Source of the DNA: an uncultured Verrucomicrobiota bacterium
GTDB taxonomy: Bacteria > Verrucomicrobiota > Kiritimatiellia > RFP12 > UBA1067
Assembly: GCA_937901395.1 (NCBI GenBank)
Contig: CALCDB010000138.1
Coordinates: 1 to 6,005 of the forward strand
Reading direction: 5' to 3'
DNA length: 6,005 bases
Within the stretch, counting starts at the first letter, position 1. Every line of letters begins with the position of its first letter. Shown here one piece after another: positions 1-6,005 of the stretch. Position numbers and translations under genes: made by a program. The notes below the pieces were generated by a model. That model searched no databases. It worked only from the letters and a program-made list of their open reading frames with translations, and had not been told where the DNA came from.

Positions 1-430
1 CGTGTACGATCCGTGGGTGATCGTCCACCATCATCGGCGTCCGCTCTTCCTGCCGCACCTCCGTCAGCTCGGCCGCTATGCGTTCCACCGCGGCTATTTC
101 TGCAAGCGCTTCCCGTCGAATTCCCTGCGGCCGAGCTATTTCGTGCCGACATTGTTCGATTTGTATCTGTTCGTGCTGGCGGTAGTTGGGGCGTTGAATC
201 TTACGGGGATAAGCTGCTTGAGAATCACCTTCCATCGTTGGGGAGGGTACTTGCCGTTTTGGATATATCTCGCGTTAGTGGTAGTTACCACATTCAGTTT
301 CAAGCCGCATCATTGGATTTTGACGATCATTGGGGTAATCAGCAGTCATATATGGTATGGAGTTAGGTTCATTCAGGGCATCTTCGCGAAGAAGGCGCCA
401 TGTGAATACATCGGAAAGGATCATGCGTAA
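1..430 (+). CDS. Glycosyltransferase family 2, C-terminal part (partial, 5' end off the window)
   Basis: This is the last 142 codons of a gene that begins left of the window; the first complete codon is GTG at base 2, read here as Val and not as a start. Residues 1-38 carry the pattern that follows the catalytic domain in many membrane-associated GT2 enzymes: DPWVIVHHHRRP, then RQLGRYAFHRG and KRFP. Three hydrophobic stretches follow, at about residues 46-66, 83-100 and 104-127, the last containing SHIWYGVRFIQG, a typical ending for this type. The expected role is transfer of a sugar from a nucleotide sugar at the cytoplasmic face of the inner membrane, for a surface polysaccharide or lipid-linked glycan. 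Donor and acceptor cannot be told because the GT-A catalytic domain with its DxD motif is outside the window. The TAA stop directly abuts the plsY start. GC falls along the gene, from 76 of 120 bases (1-120) to 53 of 120 (241-360) by hand count. Family is fairly secure; specific role is unknown. Confidence 0.75.
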   Translation, partial: VYDPWVIVHHHRRPLFLPHLRQLGRYAFHRGYFCKRFPSNSLRPSYFVPTLFDLYLFVLAVVGALNLTGISCLRITFHRWGGYLPFWIYLALVVVTTFSFKPHHWILTIIGVISSHIWYGVRFIQGIFAKKAPCEYIGKDHA

Positions 431-1093
431 ATGACGGTAGCGCAACAAGAGCTTTGTATCGACATAACGTTTATCGTAGGGGCGTATCTACTGGGAGGAA
501 TCCCATTCGGGTTCCTCATCGGCAAGGCGCGCGGCGTGGACGTGAGGAAGGTAGGGTCGAAGAACATAGGAGCTACGAATGTATTCAGGACGGTCGGCAA
601 GGGATGGGGGCTGTTGGCGTTTCTTTTAGATGTAATGAAGGGAATGTTGCCGACATTCTTCGTGAAGGCGTGGGTGAGCGATCTGGAGTTGTATCCAAAT
701 TGGATGTGGCTACCATTGGTCGTTGGAATAACGACGGTAATTGGCCACATGCTCACGCCATATATGAAATTCAAGGGCGGCAAGGGCGTGGCGACGGCAT
801 TCGGGATGCTCATCGCCCTAATGCCAGCCGTCGTTGGAATCGCGTTCTTGATCTTCGCGATTGTCTTCGCGATGTTCCATTACATTTCGCTGGGCAGTTG
901 CATGGCGGCATTATTCCTCGCAATCGCCGTATGGTTCCCGATGTTGGGTATTAGGGGCTATGAGGATATTCCGCAATGCATTTTGGTAACGGCGATTGCC
1001 GCATTCATAATCTGGAAGCATCGTTCCAATATCGTTCGCCTGATTAATGGAACCGAGAACAAGATATATCTTTTCAAGAGGAAACAACAATGA
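431..1093 (+). CDS. plsY: Acyl-phosphate:glycerol-3-phosphate acyltransferase PlsY
   Basis: PlsY is an integral inner-membrane enzyme that moves an acyl chain from acyl-phosphate (made by PlsX) to the 1-position of glycerol-3-phosphate, giving lysophosphatidic acid, the first step of phospholipid synthesis. All three family motifs are visible in the 220-residue protein: GGIPFGFLIGK (22-32) leading into VGSKNIGATNVFRT (41-54); GHMLTPYMKFKGGKGVATAFG (105-125), the glycine-rich phosphate-binding loop; and WKHRSNIVRLINGTE (195-209). Hydrophobic segments around 12-31, 60-80, 92-108, 121-150 and 155-195 fit a polytopic protein. Length is slightly above the usual roughly 200 residues. The ATG at 431 is chosen because it follows the upstream TAA directly, has a GGAAAGGA ribosome site at 413-420 inside the previous gene, and leaves a normal short N-terminus before motif 1. 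The end overlaps the next gene by ATGA, which suggests translational coupling. PlsX is not in the window. Confidence 0.97.
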   Translation: MTVAQQELCIDITFIVGAYLLGGIPFGFLIGKARGVDVRKVGSKNIGATNVFRTVGKGWGLLAFLLDVMKGMLPTFFVKAWVSDLELYPNWMWLPLVVGITTVIGHMLTPYMKFKGGKGVATAFGMLIALMPAVVGIAFLIFAIVFAMFHYISLGSCMAALFLAIAVWFPMLGIRGYEDIPQCILVTAIAAFIIWKHRSNIVRLINGTENKIYLFKRKQQ

Positions 1094-2802
1094 AAAAGCC
1101 AATGAAGATTCGCATTACCGATACCACGCTAAGAGACGCGCATCAGTCGCTTTGGGCGACGCGTATGCGCACTGACGATATTCTCAAGATAGCGGAGACG
1201 ATAGATGGCGCGGGGTTCTATTCGTTGGAGTGTTGGGGCGGCGCGACCTTCGACGTGTGCATGCGCTTTCTACGAGAAAATCCATGGCAACGTCTACGCG
1301 AGATCAAGAAGGTGTGCAAGAACACGCCATTGCAGATGCTCTTTCGCGGGCAGAATATCCTCGGCTACAGGCATTATCCTGACGATATCGTGGAGCGGTT
1401 CACCGCGCTTGCCTGCGAAAACGGGATGGATATCTTCAGGGTATTTGACGCGCTTAACGATCCGCGCAATCTCGAGACGGCGATAAAGTGCGTAAAGAAA
1501 TATGGCGGGCACGCGCAGGGAACGATTTGCTATACCACATCGCCAGTGCATACGGTAGCGAATTACGTGAAGCTGGCGAAGTGCGAAGCGGCGATGGGCA
1601 TTGATTCGCTGGCCATCAAGGATATGGCGGGCATTCTTACGCCTGGTGCCGCGCGGGAGTTGGTAAGCGCGATTCACAAGGCGTTGCCGGAGATGCCGAT
1701 ACAGGTGCATTCGCACATGACGAGCGGTATGGCGGCGGCGATGTATTTAGCCGCGGCGGAAGCTGGGGCGGGATGCTTCGATTGCGCGATCTCCACCTTA
1801 AGTTCGTTCTCAAGTCAACCGCCAACGGAATCGATTAAGTCGATTCTGGAATCTGTCGGTTTCGATACGGGTTTGGATACGACGAAACTAAGCGAGATCA
1901 ATGCATATTTCAAAAAGCTGAAGGAGCGTCGTCAGCCGGCATCTTCCGCCAAGGTAGAGCCCGTGGATGCGGGAGTGTTGGTGCATGCGATTCCCGGGGG
2001 AATGATTTCGAATTTGCGTTCGCAACTGGAGCAGCAAGGCGCATTGGATCGCTTGGGCGAAGTGCTGGAAGAGTTGCCGAAGACGCGGGCGGATCTGGGG
2101 TTCCCTCCGCTCGTTACCCCAACTTCGCAGATCGTCGGGGTTCAGAGCGTTCTTAATGTGCTTTCGGGCAAGCGCTATTCGATGGTCACCGACGAGACGA
2201 AGCGATATGCCGCAGGATATTACGGACGCTCGCCGGCTCCGATTGACGAGAAGCTCAAGAAGAAACTTTGCGGGAAGTTAAAGCCGATTACGTGTCGTCC
2301 CGCGGACTTGTTGAAGCCGGGGTTGGTAGCGGCGGCAGCCGAGATAAAGCCATATATGATCAAGGCGGAGGAAGATATCCTATCATACGCATTGTTCCCG
2401 GAAGTGGCGCTTGGATATTTCAAGTGGCGCAACACCGAGCCAAGCAAGCGCGAGCGCATACCGGCGGATATCGAAGAGGCCAATCGTGCCAACAATGCGG
2501 CGAGCGCGAACGCAGCGACATCGCAAACGGCGGGCGATTCGGCGGCGAAAGCGACAGCGGCGATACCGAATGGGACGCCAGTATTGGCTCCGCTCAATGG
2601 AACATTCTATCGTTCCGATGCGCCTGGCAAGCCACAACTCGCAGCTGATAATGCGGCGGTGAAGACTGGCGAGGTCGTGTGCGTGGTCGAGGCGATGAAA
2701 TTGTTCAATCCAATCAAGGCGACGGGGAACGGCAAGATCACGTTTTTAGTAGAGCATGGGAAGTCGGTAACGAAAGGCCAGATAATAGCAGTAATCGCAT
2801 AA
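1090..2802 (+). CDS. oadA: OadA/PycB-type biotin-dependent carboxyltransferase with C-terminal biotinyl domain
   Basis: This 570-residue protein has three parts. The N-terminal HMGL-like TIM barrel (about 5-270) is the carboxyltransferase. It has TDTTLRDAHQS with likely metal ligand D16, FRGQN (oxaloacetate/pyruvate-site loop), AIKDMAG with K177 (equivalent of the carbamylated lysine of transcarboxylase 5S), and VHSHMTSG with metal ligands H207 and H209. The conserved carboxylase domain (about 285-457) has IPGGMISNL (301-309) and LVTPTSQIVG. An Ala/Asn/Thr-rich linker (about 460-496) leads to a biotinyl domain (497-570) with EAMK, biotin on K537. The family moves CO2 between carboxybiotin and pyruvate/oxaloacetate. 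It works either as the alpha subunit of Na+-pumping oxaloacetate decarboxylase or as subunit B of two-part pyruvate carboxylase. Partners that would decide this (OadB/OadG or the PycA biotin carboxylase) are absent here, so the symbol is provisional. The biotinyl domain looks more like AccB than the usual OadA type. Start ATG 1090 has AGAGGA at 1077-1082 and overlaps plsY by 4 bases. Confidence 0.9.
   Translation: MKKPMKIRITDTTLRDAHQSLWATRMRTDDILKIAETIDGAGFYSLECWGGATFDVCMRFLRENPWQRLREIKKVCKNTPLQMLFRGQNILGYRHYPDDIVERFTALACENGMDIFRVFDALNDPRNLETAIKCVKKYGGHAQGTICYTTSPVHTVANYVKLAKCEAAMGIDSLAIKDMAGILTPGAARELVSAIHKALPEMPIQVHSHMTSGMAAAMYLAAAEAGAGCFDCAISTLSSFSSQPPTESIKSILESVGFDTGLDTTKLSEINAYFKKLKERRQPASSAKVEPVDAGVLVHAIPGGMISNLRSQLEQQGALDRLGEVLEELPKTRADLGFPPLVTPTSQIVGVQSVLNVLSGKRYSMVTDETKRYAAGYYGRSPAPIDEKLKKKLCGKLKPITCRPADLLKPGLVAAAAEIKPYMIKAEEDILSYALFPEVALGYFKWRNTEPSKRERIPADIEEANRANNAASANAATSQTAGDSAAKATAAIPNGTPVLAPLNGTFYRSDAPGKPQLAADNAAVKTGEVVCVVEAMKLFNPIKATGNGKITFLVEHGKSVTKGQIIAVIA
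2578..2799 (+). other. Biotinyl-carrier domain of the OadA-like protein (AccB-like)
   Basis: Residues 497-570 of the OadA-like protein form a complete biotinyl domain. The biotin attachment lysine is K537 (codon 2698-2700) in VVEAMKLFNPI. The opening APLNGTFYRSDAPGKPQ (500-516) matches the pattern of acetyl-CoA carboxylase carrier protein AccB, where GTFYRxPxP is followed by a protruding thumb loop, and EAMKLxNxI is also an AccB-style reading. Typical OadA and PycB domains have EAMKM and lack the thumb. This is my pattern comparison from memory, not an alignment. Confidence 0.8.
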
Positions 2803-2804
2803 CT

Positions 2805-2810
2805 GAAGGA
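2805..2810 (+). promoter_or_regulatory. Ribosome binding site of the GH89 gene
   Basis: GAAGGA ends 6 bases before the ATG at 2817, inside the 14-base gap after the oadA-like stop. It fixes the start. The reading frame stays open upstream to an ATG at 2679, but that would overlap the biotinyl domain by over 120 bases and would bury the signal peptide inside the protein. Confidence 0.8.
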
Positions 2811-2816
2811 TTCATC

Positions 2817-5357
2817 ATGAAGCGTGTAACCATAGCATTATTGAGTGCGCTCATTTCATTTTCCGGGCTGGCGAAGGATGATGGGGCGGACAAGATTGCG
2901 GCGGCGAACGCGGTAATTGAGCGATTCGTCAAGACGGCGAATCCAGAAGCGAAGGCGAAGGTCGAACTCAAATACAAGGCGGGCGGAGAGAACGACAGCT
3001 ATTCCACGAAAGTGATTGGGGGAAAACTCGTCGTAACGGGCAATTCGCCAATCGCGCTTTGTCATGGCTTTTATGCGGCGTTGAAGGCGCAGCACAAGGG
3101 AATATCGAGTTGGGCCGGCAATCGTTTCACCGATGAGGATTGGGACAGGGGGGCGGAGATTTCTGGCGCGACGCCATTCAAGTATCGCTATTACTTCAAT
3201 GTGGTGACGTATGGCTATACGATGCCATATTGGACATGGGAGAGGTGGTCGAAGGAGATCGACTACATGGCGTTACATGGTATCAACGTGCCCATTACTC
3301 TGGTGGCCCAAGAAGCGATAACGGCGAGAGTGTTCAAAAAGTTGGGGCTTACCGATGATGAGATACAATCGTATTTCGTGGGGCCCGCGCATTTACCTTG
3401 GATGCGCATGGGGAATATCTCGGGGTTGGATAGTCCGATGCCGAAAGAATGGCATGAAGATCAGATAAAGCTTCAGCATAGGATATTAAAGAGAATGCGT
3501 GAATTGAAGATGCTTCCGATATGTCCGGGTTTCGCGGGCTTCGTGCCGCCAAGCTTTAAGCGGCTTTATCCCGATCTTGAATTGGTCGAGACGAAATGGT
3601 GCGGAGGAAGATTCCACAATTGGATGGTGATGCCGAATCATCCATTGTTCGAGAAAATCGGAACCATGTTCATCGAGGAGTGGCAGAAGGAATTTGGGAA
3701 GTGCGATCGATATTTGATTGACAGTTTCAACGAGATGGAAACGCCGTTTCCGCCGAAAGGTTCGACGGAGCGATATGAGTTGATGAATGAATACGGGGAA
3801 AAGGTGTATCGTTCGATTGCGAACGCGAACCCTGATGCGATTTGGGTAATGCAGGGTTGGATGTTCGGGTTCCAGCGCGGAGTTTGGGATCCGGAAACCT
3901 TGGCGGCATTACTCAAGAAAGTTCCAGATGACAAGATGCTGTTGATTGACGAAGCGGTTGATTACAATAAGAATTATTGGCATAATGGCGTGAACTGGGA
4001 TTATCACAAGGGCTTCTACAACAAGGCGTGGATATATTCGGTAATTCCCAATATGGGCGGCAAGTGCGGGCTTACGGGAGTGTTGGATTTTTATGCGAAC
4101 GGGCATTTGGAGGCATTGACTTCGAGCAATAAGGGGAATTTGATCGGGCATGGCATGGCGCCAGAAGGAATCGAGAACAATCAAGTCGTTTACGAAGTAA
4201 TGGCGGATGCGGCGTGGCGAACGGAGAAGGCGGATATCGCAACCATATTGGCGGATTATTCGGCGTCACGATATGGCGGAGACGGCAAGGATTTTGCGCC
4301 GTTCTGGGATTTGATGTGTAAGTCGGTTTATGGTTCATTCACGGATCACCCAAGATACAATTGGCAGTTCAGGCCAGGCGGAGCGGGGAAGGGATCGATC
4401 AATACGCGCGCGGAATTTTACGAAGGAATTGAGAAGTTCGCGGAATTGGCTGGCAAGTATGGCAAAGAGCCGTTATATCAAGCCGATATAATCGAGTTTG
4501 GCGCGGCATACGTAGGAGGCAGGGTCGAAGAGTTGATCGTGGCGAGCGAGAAGGCGTTCAACGAGGGCAATGAAGAGATGGCGAAGGATTTGGAGGTGAA
4601 GATCGAGAAGTTGATGCTCTGCATGGATAAACTACTTGAGTCGCATCCACATTTCTCGTTAGAGCGTTGGATCAATTTTGCATTGCAGCATGGAGGCAAG
4701 AATAAGGATTTGGCGGCATATTATGAAAAGAATGCACGGCGAATCGTGACGATTTGGGGGCCGCCAGTGGATGACTATGCGGCGAAGATTTGGTCCGGCT
4801 TGATTCGCGATTATTATCTCAAGCGTCGTCAACTTTACAATCAAGGTAGATTTGATTCGAGCAAGAAGGTGGATATCGGAGCATGGGAGCGAAATTGGGT
4901 GGAGAAAGAACGCGGGGTCTCGAAGATATCTCCTTACAAGGATCCAGTGAAGGCGGCGGTGAAGTTGATTGCGGAATCGAAGAAGCTTGCGAAGGTAAAG
5001 GTGGAATCTGGAAAAGTAAAGACGATTGGTTCGTGGTCGCCCAACAAGATAAGCAATGCGTGGAAGGAAATAAAAGTTCCAGTCGAGGCCGGCGATATAC
5101 GCGCATCGCGAGCGGTTCGGCTCACGTATACGCGCGGCGCTGATCGGCTGGAGATCGATTCCATCCGTATTGAAATGGATGGACAGGTCGTGGCGAGGAG
5201 CGCACGAGGCGGATTCGCGGGTAGGCCCTCCGAGGGCAATGTGCTCGCCTATAAGATAAAGGATGCGACGATTGGAAACAATGGATGCAACATCGTCATC
5301 AAGGTGCGTGCGCTCGGCAAGGCCGAAAGTTATGGAACGATCGAGTTGTTGCAATGA
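2817..5357 (+). CDS. Secreted GH89 alpha-N-acetylglucosaminidase (NAGLU-like)
   Basis: This enzyme should release terminal non-reducing alpha-linked GlcNAc by a retaining mechanism, acting outside the cytoplasm. The 846-residue precursor starts with a signal peptide: MKR, a hydrophobic core to about residue 16, and likely cleavage after GLA (19/20). Residues 20-118 fit the small N-terminal NAGLU domain. The TIM barrel (about 119-455) has FNVVTYGYTMPYW (127-139), GPAHLPWMRMGN, FNEME with acid/base candidate E306, and GHGMAPEG with nucleophile candidate E450, matching human E316 and E446. A helical domain with FYEG and ARRIVTIWGP follows to about residue 700. Beyond that, about 145 residues have no counterpart in the 743-residue human enzyme; the last ~120 look like a beta-sandwich accessory domain. 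Several usually conserved residues differ: GQEA is AQEA (164-167), and the NFGGNHG region is NMGGKCG (412-418). Substrates could be mucin alpha-1,4-GlcNAc caps, heparan-type ends or other glycans; the sequence does not decide. It sits 14 bases after the oadA-like gene and 21 before nadA, with no sulfatase, transporter or regulator in view. Confidence 0.93.
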   Translation: MKRVTIALLSALISFSGLAKDDGADKIAAANAVIERFVKTANPEAKAKVELKYKAGGENDSYSTKVIGGKLVVTGNSPIALCHGFYAALKAQHKGISSWAGNRFTDEDWDRGAEISGATPFKYRYYFNVVTYGYTMPYWTWERWSKEIDYMALHGINVPITLVAQEAITARVFKKLGLTDDEIQSYFVGPAHLPWMRMGNISGLDSPMPKEWHEDQIKLQHRILKRMRELKMLPICPGFAGFVPPSFKRLYPDLELVETKWCGGRFHNWMVMPNHPLFEKIGTMFIEEWQKEFGKCDRYLIDSFNEMETPFPPKGSTERYELMNEYGEKVYRSIANANPDAIWVMQGWMFGFQRGVWDPETLAALLKKVPDDKMLLIDEAVDYNKNYWHNGVNWDYHKGFYNKAWIYSVIPNMGGKCGLTGVLDFYANGHLEALTSSNKGNLIGHGMAPEGIENNQVVYEVMADAAWRTEKADIATILADYSASRYGGDGKDFAPFWDLMCKSVYGSFTDHPRYNWQFRPGGAGKGSINTRAEFYEGIEKFAELAGKYGKEPLYQADIIEFGAAYVGGRVEELIVASEKAFNEGNEEMAKDLEVKIEKLMLCMDKLLESHPHFSLERWINFALQHGGKNKDLAAYYEKNARRIVTIWGPPVDDYAAKIWSGLIRDYYLKRRQLYNQGRFDSSKKVDIGAWERNWVEKERGVSKISPYKDPVKAAVKLIAESKKLAKVKVESGKVKTIGSWSPNKISNAWKEIKVPVEAGDIRASRAVRLTYTRGADRLEIDSIRIEMDGQVVARSARGGFAGRPSEGNVLAYKIKDATIGNNGCNIVIKVRALGKAESYGTIELLQ
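4986..5354 (+). other. Accessory C-terminal domain of the GH89 protein
   Basis: From about residue 724 to 846 the protein continues past the GH89 fold. The stretch is rich in alternating hydrophobic/polar strands, e.g. AWKEIKVPVEAG, AVRLTYTRGADRLEIDSIRI, QVVARSARGGFAG, NIVIKVRALG, and ends in YGTIELLQ. The order (strand, G-x-D-x-L-x-I-x-S-I-x-I, small glycine-rich loop, final S-x-G-x-I-x-L-like strand) resembles the beta-sandwich tails I recall at the ends of bacterial hexosaminidases and related glycosidases, where they are thought to aid carbohydrate or surface contact. A charged segment (about 700-725) links it to the catalytic part. The family is not certain. Confidence 0.55.
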
Positions 5358-5362
5358 TTGAC

Positions 5363-5369
5363 AAAGGAG
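5363..5369 (+). promoter_or_regulatory. Ribosome binding site of nadA
   Basis: AAAGGAG lies in the 21-base gap after the GH89 stop, 9 bases before the ATG at 5379 (6 before an in-frame TTG at 5376). It supports a start at one of these adjacent codons. The frame is the same as that of the GH89 gene and is closed by that gene's TGA at 5355-5357, so no earlier start is possible. Confidence 0.8.
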
Positions 5370-5378
5370 CGTCAATTG

Positions 5379-6005
5379 ATGATAGAAGAAATAAAATCAT
5401 TGGCAAAAGAGAGAAACGCGATAATATTGGCGCATAATTATTGTCGCGCGGAAGTGCAGGATGCCGCGGATTTCACGGGGGACTCGTTGGAGCTCGCCCG
5501 CAAGGCGGCGGAGACGGATGCGGGCACGATAGTGTTTTGCGGAGTATACTTCATGGCGGAGACGGCGAAAATACTCAATCCAAGAAAGCGTGTGTTAATT
5601 CCCGACAAGTCGGCTGGGTGCGCCATGGCGGAAATGATCACGGCGGAGAAGCTGAGGGAACTTAAGGAAAGATATCCAGAAGCGAAGGCGGTATGTTACG
5701 TGAATTCCACGGCGGAGGTAAAGGCGGAATGCGATATTTGCGTAACGAGCGGCAATGCGGAACGGGTAATGAGCACCTTAAGGGGAGAGGAGATTATCTT
5801 CGTTCCAGATATGCATTTGGGTAATTATGTCGCCAAACGCCTGGGAGAGCATTATCATTGCAGCGATGGATATTGTCCCGTTCATGCGAGACTCGAGTTG
5901 GATGACATCGGGAAAGCTCGAAAGGAATTTGGGCTGGACGCGCCGGTATTGGTGCATCCGGAATGCGATAGGCCGGTGCGGGATGCGGCTGACAGGTGCT
6001 TATCG
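5379..6005 (+). CDS. nadA: Quinolinate synthase NadA (partial, 3' end off the window)
   Basis: NadA is a cytoplasmic [4Fe-4S] enzyme that condenses iminoaspartate (from NadB or aspartate dehydrogenase) with dihydroxyacetone phosphate to give quinolinate for NAD synthesis. The 209 codons present are clear: ILAHNY (H19, Y21), DFTGDSLELAR, FCGVYFMAETAKILNP (53-68), PDKSAGCAMAE with first cluster ligand C81, YVNSTAEVKAECD, VTSGNA, DGYCPVH with second ligand C166, and VHPECDRPVRDAAD with H193 and E195. Numbering matches the 298-residue Thermotoga maritima enzyme almost exactly (H19, Y21, C81, C168, H193, E195), so this is the short form of the family and about 90 residues with the third cluster cysteine lie beyond the window. 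The ATG at 5379 is chosen because it gives this match and has AAAGGAG upstream; TTG 5376 would add one residue. The Gln that usually follows HNY is Cys22 here. NadB and NadC are not in view, so pathway context is unseen. Confidence 0.96.
   Translation, partial: MIEEIKSLAKERNAIILAHNYCRAEVQDAADFTGDSLELARKAAETDAGTIVFCGVYFMAETAKILNPRKRVLIPDKSAGCAMAEMITAEKLRELKERYPEAKAVCYVNSTAEVKAECDICVTSGNAERVMSTLRGEEIIFVPDMHLGNYVAKRLGEHYHCSDGYCPVHARLELDDIGKARKEFGLDAPVLVHPECDRPVRDAADRCLS

Noticed and set aside
13..366. A 117-codon plus-strand open frame overlapping the glycosyltransferase
   Set aside because: It is out of frame with the glycosyltransferase family pattern. The first part is an Ala/Pro-rich shadow of GC-rich codons, and no domain is visible.
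421..813. A 130-codon minus-strand open frame opposite plsY
   Set aside because: It overlaps the motif-bearing half of plsY and shows no family signal; it is an antisense shadow.
1294..1716. A 140-codon minus-strand open frame within the oadA-like gene
   Set aside because: It is antisense to the catalytic barrel of a certain gene, with an Arg/His-rich translation and no recognisable motif.
2679..2816. An upstream in-frame ATG that would extend the GH89 protein by 46 residues
   Set aside because: The extension is the biotinyl-domain coding region read out of frame, and it would bury the signal peptide. The GAAGGA site and ATG at 2817 explain the start better.
2803..2816. Possible regulatory element between the oadA-like gene and the GH89 gene
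   Set aside because: Only 14 bases are available and the ribosome site fills most of them; I see no operator-like repeat or hairpin.
4659..5375. A 238-codon open frame on the minus strand opposite the 3' part of the GH89 gene
   Set aside because: It lies wholly antisense to a gene with strong family matches. Its translation has no recognisable domain and is rich in Arg, Leu and Ile, as expected for a reverse-complement shadow. It would also run against every other gene in the window.
5358..5378. Possible terminator or promoter between the GH89 gene and nadA
   Set aside because: The 21-base gap holds a ribosome site but no stem-loop with a T-run and no room for a full promoter. A promoter inside the GH89 3' end cannot be excluded by eye.

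Overview
The window is a tightly packed, single-direction stretch of a bacterial chromosome. Five protein genes lie on the + strand, with no gap longer than 21 bases and no convincing promoter or terminator between them. In order they are: the 3' end of a membrane-anchored family 2 glycosyltransferase (1-430); plsY, acyl-phosphate:glycerol-3-phosphate acyltransferase (431-1093); an OadA/PycB-type biotin-dependent carboxyltransferase (1090-2802); a secreted GH89 alpha-N-acetylglucosaminidase (2817-5357); and the first 209 codons of nadA, quinolinate synthase (5379 to the right edge). Junctions are TAA directly abutting ATG, a 4-base ATGA overlap, and gaps of 14 and 21 bases. This spacing is what a co-transcribed operon looks like, although the promoter must lie to the left of the window.

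The organism is a bacterium with Shine-Dalgarno-led genes (GGAAAGGA, AGAGGA, GAAGGA, AAAGGAG) and mid-range GC with frequent GCG, TTG and GAT codons. A NAGLU-like GH89 enzyme with a signal peptide and an added C-terminal domain, together with an OadA-type carboxyltransferase, would fit an anaerobic or gut-associated glycan degrader. Examples are the PVC group (Lentisphaerae/Kiritimatiellae/Verrucomicrobia) or Bacteroidota. This placement is inference from gene content; nothing in the window proves the phylum.

Functionally the genes are mixed: surface polysaccharide synthesis (glycosyltransferase), the first acylation step of phospholipid synthesis (PlsY), oxaloacetate/pyruvate or acyl-CoA carboxyl transfer (OadA-like), release of terminal alpha-GlcNAc from host or mucin-type glycans (GH89), and de novo NAD synthesis (NadA). 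I see no shared pathway. The cluster reads as housekeeping genes with one catabolic glycosidase inserted among them.

I found no RNA gene, mobile element, CRISPR array or repeat family, and no sign of a new multi-gene system. The points most worth a second look are the AccB-like biotinyl domain on the OadA-like protein, the divergent residues and extra C-terminal domain of the GH89 enzyme, and the odd position of that enzyme between oadA and nadA.
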